Shown here in pieces: positions 61,356-64,000 of a DNA stretch of 64,000 nucleotides. Source of the DNA: Desulfobacteraceae bacterium (GTDB lineage: Bacteria; Desulfobacterota; Desulfobacteria; Desulfobacterales; Desulfosarcinaceae). The notes below the pieces were generated by a model. The model worked only from the letters and a program-made list of their open reading frames with translations, was not told where the DNA came from and made no database searches. Numbering within the stretch: position 1 is the stretch's first letter; every line of letters begins with the position of its first letter. The stretch is taken from NCBI GenBank assembly GCA_003599575.1, contig QZKV01000042.1, forward strand, positions 28,598 to 92,597, written 5' to 3'. A program made the position numbers and the translations under genes.

Positions 61356-62063
61356 ATGTCGAACTACGAAAGGATTACGGATCAGAAAGTCGCCGACCTC
61401 ATCCATGATCTAATGAGGAATCAAACCCTTGTGAAAGTATCCACAGCGGATAAGGAATTTGGGAAGCTGACTGTGATTACGGCTACCCGTGGCGAAGGTC
61501 TGGATATGTGTTTTCGGATCGATCCGCCCGAAGGTCTGATCCCTTTGCTTCATCAAATCGAGGCGCCTGCATTGCACTTTGAATTCGCAAGCGACGATCG
61601 CTTACCCCACCGTTTCGAAGCGCAGCTCAAAGAAGTCACCCGGGAGGTCTGGCTGCAATGCCCGGAGCACATTCAAAGGTATCAACTCAGGAATAACTTT
61701 CGCATCAAAGCCCCCGCCAACGCTCATGCCATGGGCCGCATGGAAGACCAGACCATACGGATGCCGGTCGAAAACATCAGCTTGGGGGGCGCCTTATGCC
61801 ACTGTCCCAATTCAGCGAAACCCTTGATCGTTAAAGATCAAATAATGAAAAACCTGGACCTGTTTTTTTCCTTCGGGGGCGAATCCCATTTGGTGACCAT
61901 TGAACGGGCAGTGGTGCGGCGATTGGAAGGCCGAACCCGGCCCAGGTATTTCGGTGTGGCCTTTGAGTTCGTGCGGGTAAAGCAGGACGTTCAAAAACGT
62001 CTCGTCCAGATTATTTATGGCCTGCATCGCGATTTTCTGAAAAATCGTCTGGGCGGCAGGTGA
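61356..62063 (+). CDS. PilZ-domain c-di-GMP-binding protein
   Basis: The ATG at 61356 (MSNYERITDQKVADLIHDLM) gives 235 aa; the frame is open to 61218 but the extra residues are Ser/Cys-rich and unlikely. The first about 110 residues look like the YcgR-type N-terminal domain (FRIDPPEGLIPLLHQ). The PilZ domain follows with QLRNNFRIKAP (RxxxR) and ENISLGGALCHC (NxSxxG), then GVAFEFVRVK. YcgR-like proteins slow flagella or alter polysaccharide output when c-di-GMP is high. No motility gene is next to it. It converges on the small unknown gene 155 bp away. Confidence 0.83.
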   Translation: MSNYERITDQKVADLIHDLMRNQTLVKVSTADKEFGKLTVITATRGEGLDMCFRIDPPEGLIPLLHQIEAPALHFEFASDDRLPHRFEAQLKEVTREVWLQCPEHIQRYQLRNNFRIKAPANAHAMGRMEDQTIRMPVENISLGGALCHCPNSAKPLIVKDQIMKNLDLFFSFGGESHLVTIERAVVRRLEGRTRPRYFGVAFEFVRVKQDVQKRLVQIIYGLHRDFLKNRLGGR

Positions 62064-62217
62064 CCTGAGCCCTGGGCGAAGCGCATTTTTAAAATCTGCA
62101 AGCGTTTAAAAGATCCGCGGGCCAGGCCATTTTGAAAGTCTGGAACCTTTCCGAGCGGTCAGCGGTCATGGCCGGGTAGTGTAAGAATACCCCCGCCCCG
62201 ATGCAGGAAAACCACTT

Positions 62218-62655
62218 CTAAACATCACCATAATCCCCGCGGTAAAACCGGGCGATCTCTCTGGCAGCGGTCCGGAGCGTTTGCCGGGTGATCGGCAGAA
62301 CCGGATCATCCGCGGGCACACCGTCCATCAGAGGCTCCAATGCGGCAATCTCGTTTTCAAGCTCCTGGACGGCCGGCTCGACCGTGCTCAAATCGACTCC
62401 GGCACTGCCGAGCAGGCGCTGATAGCGTTCCATGGCATCCAGCGCGCGCTCCGTGGTCCCATACAGATGGCCGGCAAAGCTCGTCGCAATCGGCGGCCTG
62501 ATCGGGGCCGCCGGCACAATGGACGAAACCTGCTCGGGACGCGAATGAAGTGTTTTGGTAAAAACCTCGCCAAAAGCCGGAGAGCGGGAACCGTCTTTTG
62601 CTTTCGGCACCGAACCGGGTATACCGGGCAAAGGATCGCCAGGGTGTATTTTCAT
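62218..62655 (-). CDS. Small hypothetical protein
   Basis: The ATG at 62655 has AGGAGGG 9 nt upstream and gives 145 aa (MKIHPGDPLPGIPGSVPKAK). The first about 60 residues are Pro/Gly-rich and probably disordered, with FGEVFTKTL recalling short motifs of some flagellum-associated deltaproteobacterial proteins; the rest is helical (TTERALDAMERYQRLLGSAG, VQELENEIAALEPLM). No known domain was recognised. No signal peptide. The frame upstream to 62802 is not needed given the strong SD. Confidence 0.7.
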   Translation of the reverse strand: MKIHPGDPLPGIPGSVPKAKDGSRSPAFGEVFTKTLHSRPEQVSSIVPAAPIRPPIATSFAGHLYGTTERALDAMERYQRLLGSAGVDLSTVEPAVQELENEIAALEPLMDGVPADDPVLPITRQTLRTAAREIARFYRGDYGDV

Positions 62656-63034
62656 GGGCCAACCCTCCTGAATGAATATCAATGGACCCGTATACCGAAA
62701 AGCAAATATCGTGCACAAAAAGAGGTCTGATCCATTTTTTCCCAGTCCCACGGCAATCAGGGGGCCGCAATGCTTCCCGGGTCGCCGCGGAAAGATTCTC
62801 AAAAAGTGAGATAATTTTATTTTTCAGATAGTTACATATCCATACGGTCATTTTGGCGTACAACCGGATGCTTTGCGCGTGCCTTGACCAGATCAGATCA
62901 ACAAACGACCTCTTCCCCGCCGGGTACATGGTTGGGTGCAACTTTTTCCGCACGGCGGCAATTCCTGCCGAAGGCACCAATCCTGGAAGGGCCCTCATTC
63001 AGTTCAGTGGATGGAATTGGCTGTACGGCGCTGG
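62656..63034. other. Intergenic region, no gene seen
   Basis: This 379-bp gap lies between the MBL-fold gene and the small hypothetical gene, both minus strand. It contains an AT-rich part (about 62800-62850). A possible sigma-70 promoter for the small gene reads TTGTGC, 17 nt, GTATAC on the minus strand near 62690-62720, but the match is weak. A GGCGTACAACC at 62855-62865 is a 9 of 11 match to the operator motif and may be chance. Confidence 0.4.
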
Positions 63035-63946
63035 TTAAAGATCGATCTGCATGCCTTCGCGCGCAAAGAAGATATTCATGCCGTTTTTGCTTGTGCAATG
63101 GCGCAGGGCGAGCTCATCCAACTGGGCATCGGTCCGCTGGATGTCATGATGAAAGAGCGCCAGGCGCTTGACCCGATTGCGGCCGGCGGCGCTGATGGCG
63201 TATTCGAGGGGGCCGTGGCCCCACCCCATGCGGGCATGGCAATATTCCTGTTCGGTGTACTGACTGTCAAAGATGAGCAGATCGGCACCGGAAAAGAAAT
63301 TCTCCACGCGTGCATTTTCTTCATTGGCGGCTTGTTCTCCCCGGGCCGCGATGTCCGGATCATACCCCGGATCGGAAGGGTCGCCGGCGAACAGATTGGA
63401 AAAGGGCTCGGTATCGAAAGCCGTGCAAAACACCTTGCCCGCGAACTCAAATCGATAGCCGAGGCAAAGCAGGGGATGATTGAGATATGTGGTCTTCAGA
63501 TGCAGCCCCTGCCCCAGATCGTACTCCCCTTCCTTGAGATGGATGTATTCGATATTGGAAGAAAGGTCCTCATGGCGGACCGGAAAATACCGGTAGGTCC
63601 ACTGTCCACTGAGAACCTCCTTGAGCGGTTCTTCTTCATAGGTGACCGGACCATAAATGGTGAATTGTGAACTGGGCATATAGATCGGAGTGAAAAAGGG
63701 AAATCCCATGATGTGGTCCCAATGGGTATGGGTCAGGAAGATTTCCGATCGAATCGGCTTTCCACCCGCATGTTCGGCCATCAATTGGTACCCCAGTTCG
63801 CGAATGCCGGACCCGGCATCGATGATGATCCGGCGCTGGATCGCATCCAATTGCACTTCCAGGCAAGCTGTATTGCCGCCGTAGCGGGAGGTCTCAGGCC
63901 CCGGACATGGGATGGAACCCCTGACCCCCCAGAATTTGATGCGCAT
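63035..63946 (-). CDS. Metallo-beta-lactamase-fold hydrolase
   Basis: A 303-aa MBL-fold protein of the group starting MRIKFWGVRGSIPCPG and YGGNTACLEV. The metal motif HxHxDH is LTHTHWDHIMGFPFF (about 80-94), with FCTAFDTEP (Asp ligand, about 175-183) and the usual late His in ALFHHDIQRTDA. Related proteins are phosphodiesterases or ribonucleases; many occur next to signalling genes. Here the next gene upstream on the same strand is separated by only 4 bp, so it belongs to an operon running in from the right edge. The substrate is unknown. Confidence 0.85.
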   Translation of the reverse strand: MRIKFWGVRGSIPCPGPETSRYGGNTACLEVQLDAIQRRIIIDAGSGIRELGYQLMAEHAGGKPIRSEIFLTHTHWDHIMGFPFFTPIYMPSSQFTIYGPVTYEEEPLKEVLSGQWTYRYFPVRHEDLSSNIEYIHLKEGEYDLGQGLHLKTTYLNHPLLCLGYRFEFAGKVFCTAFDTEPFSNLFAGDPSDPGYDPDIAARGEQAANEENARVENFFSGADLLIFDSQYTEQEYCHARMGWGHGPLEYAISAAGRNRVKRLALFHHDIQRTDAQLDELALRHCTSKNGMNIFFAREGMQIDL

Positions 63947-63950
63947 GGGT

Positions 63951-64000
63951 TTACCCTTTTGTGTTCAGGAATACCTTGGCCTTCTCGATCTCTTCCGCGA
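63951..64000 (-). CDS. 3' end of a gene entering from the right edge
   Basis: The minus-strand frame encodes AEEIEKAKVFLNTKG and stops with TAA at 63951-63953, 4 bp before the MBL-fold start. The frame is open to the window end. Too short to identify; it is included because the spacing fits an operon. Confidence 0.5.
   Translation of the reverse strand, partial: AEEIEKAKVFLNTKG

Overview
The window looks like chromosome from a Gram-negative, motile, sigma-54-using bacterium, most likely a deltaproteobacterium (Desulfobacterota, Desulfosarcina/Desulfatibacillum-like). The basis is indirect: moderately high GC, CNMP/PilZ and NtrC-type regulators, a GAF-containing enzyme I (PtsP), many TPR-glycosyltransferases, and intergenic CG-rich hexamer-periodic hairpins. 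No rRNA, tRNA, CRISPR array, transposase or integrase was seen.

About 57 kb (1-56977) is one large glycan-modification island, interrupted by a short regulatory/PTS block. (i) 1-2415, minus strand: an edge-truncated methyltransferase and two glycosyltransferases. (ii) 2746-15972, plus strand: two TPR-GT41 (O-GlcNAc-transferase-like) proteins, a five-domain 1236-aa protein, an asparagine-synthase-like protein and a tandemly duplicated TPR-glycosyltransferase. (iii) 16052-19758, minus strand: a cNMP-binding/PilZ protein and PtsP. (iv) 19931-27180, minus strand: a GT2-TPR protein, a 1569-aa GT4-GT2-GT2-TPR protein and GalE. (v) 27597-36885, plus strand: an almost gapless operon resembling a nonulosonic-acid (sialic/legionaminic-type) pathway: SpsF-like cytidylyltransferase, Gfo/Idh oxidoreductase, DegT aminotransferase, NAD-epimerase, GNAT acetyltransferase, NeuB-like synthase, AsnB and a WbuX-type N-acetyl-sugar amidotransferase. 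(vi) 36887-48386: seven methyltransferases, a sulfotransferase, a DUF4910/M28-like protein, a HisH glutaminase and a HisF-WbuX fusion. (vii) 48532-56977: a Cys-less asparagine-synthase homologue and two very large glycosyltransferase/methyltransferase fusions in visibly AT-richer DNA.

The last 6.5 kb (57426-64000) is regulatory: a histidine kinase, a divergent NtrC-type response regulator, a single-domain receiver, a PilZ protein, a small unknown protein, an MBL-fold hydrolase and the end of one more gene. An 11-bp palindromic motif (GGTTTACAACC) sits at nearly the same distance in front of both response-regulator genes and may be a shared operator.

Taken together, the cluster appears to make nucleotide-activated amino sugars (some amidated through HisH-HisF-WbuX ammonia transfer), attach them with many soluble transferases, and decorate them by methylation, sulfation and acetylation. 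No flippase, polymerase, ABC exporter or initiating membrane transferase was seen. With TPR-GT41 enzymes and sigma-54/PilZ regulators nearby, this fits cytoplasmic protein (for example flagellin) glycosylation better than O-antigen assembly; that is an inference. The most distinctive findings are the HisF-WbuX fusion, the multi-enzyme polypeptides, the internal Shine-Dalgarno site inside the 1569-aa gene and the shared operator candidate.
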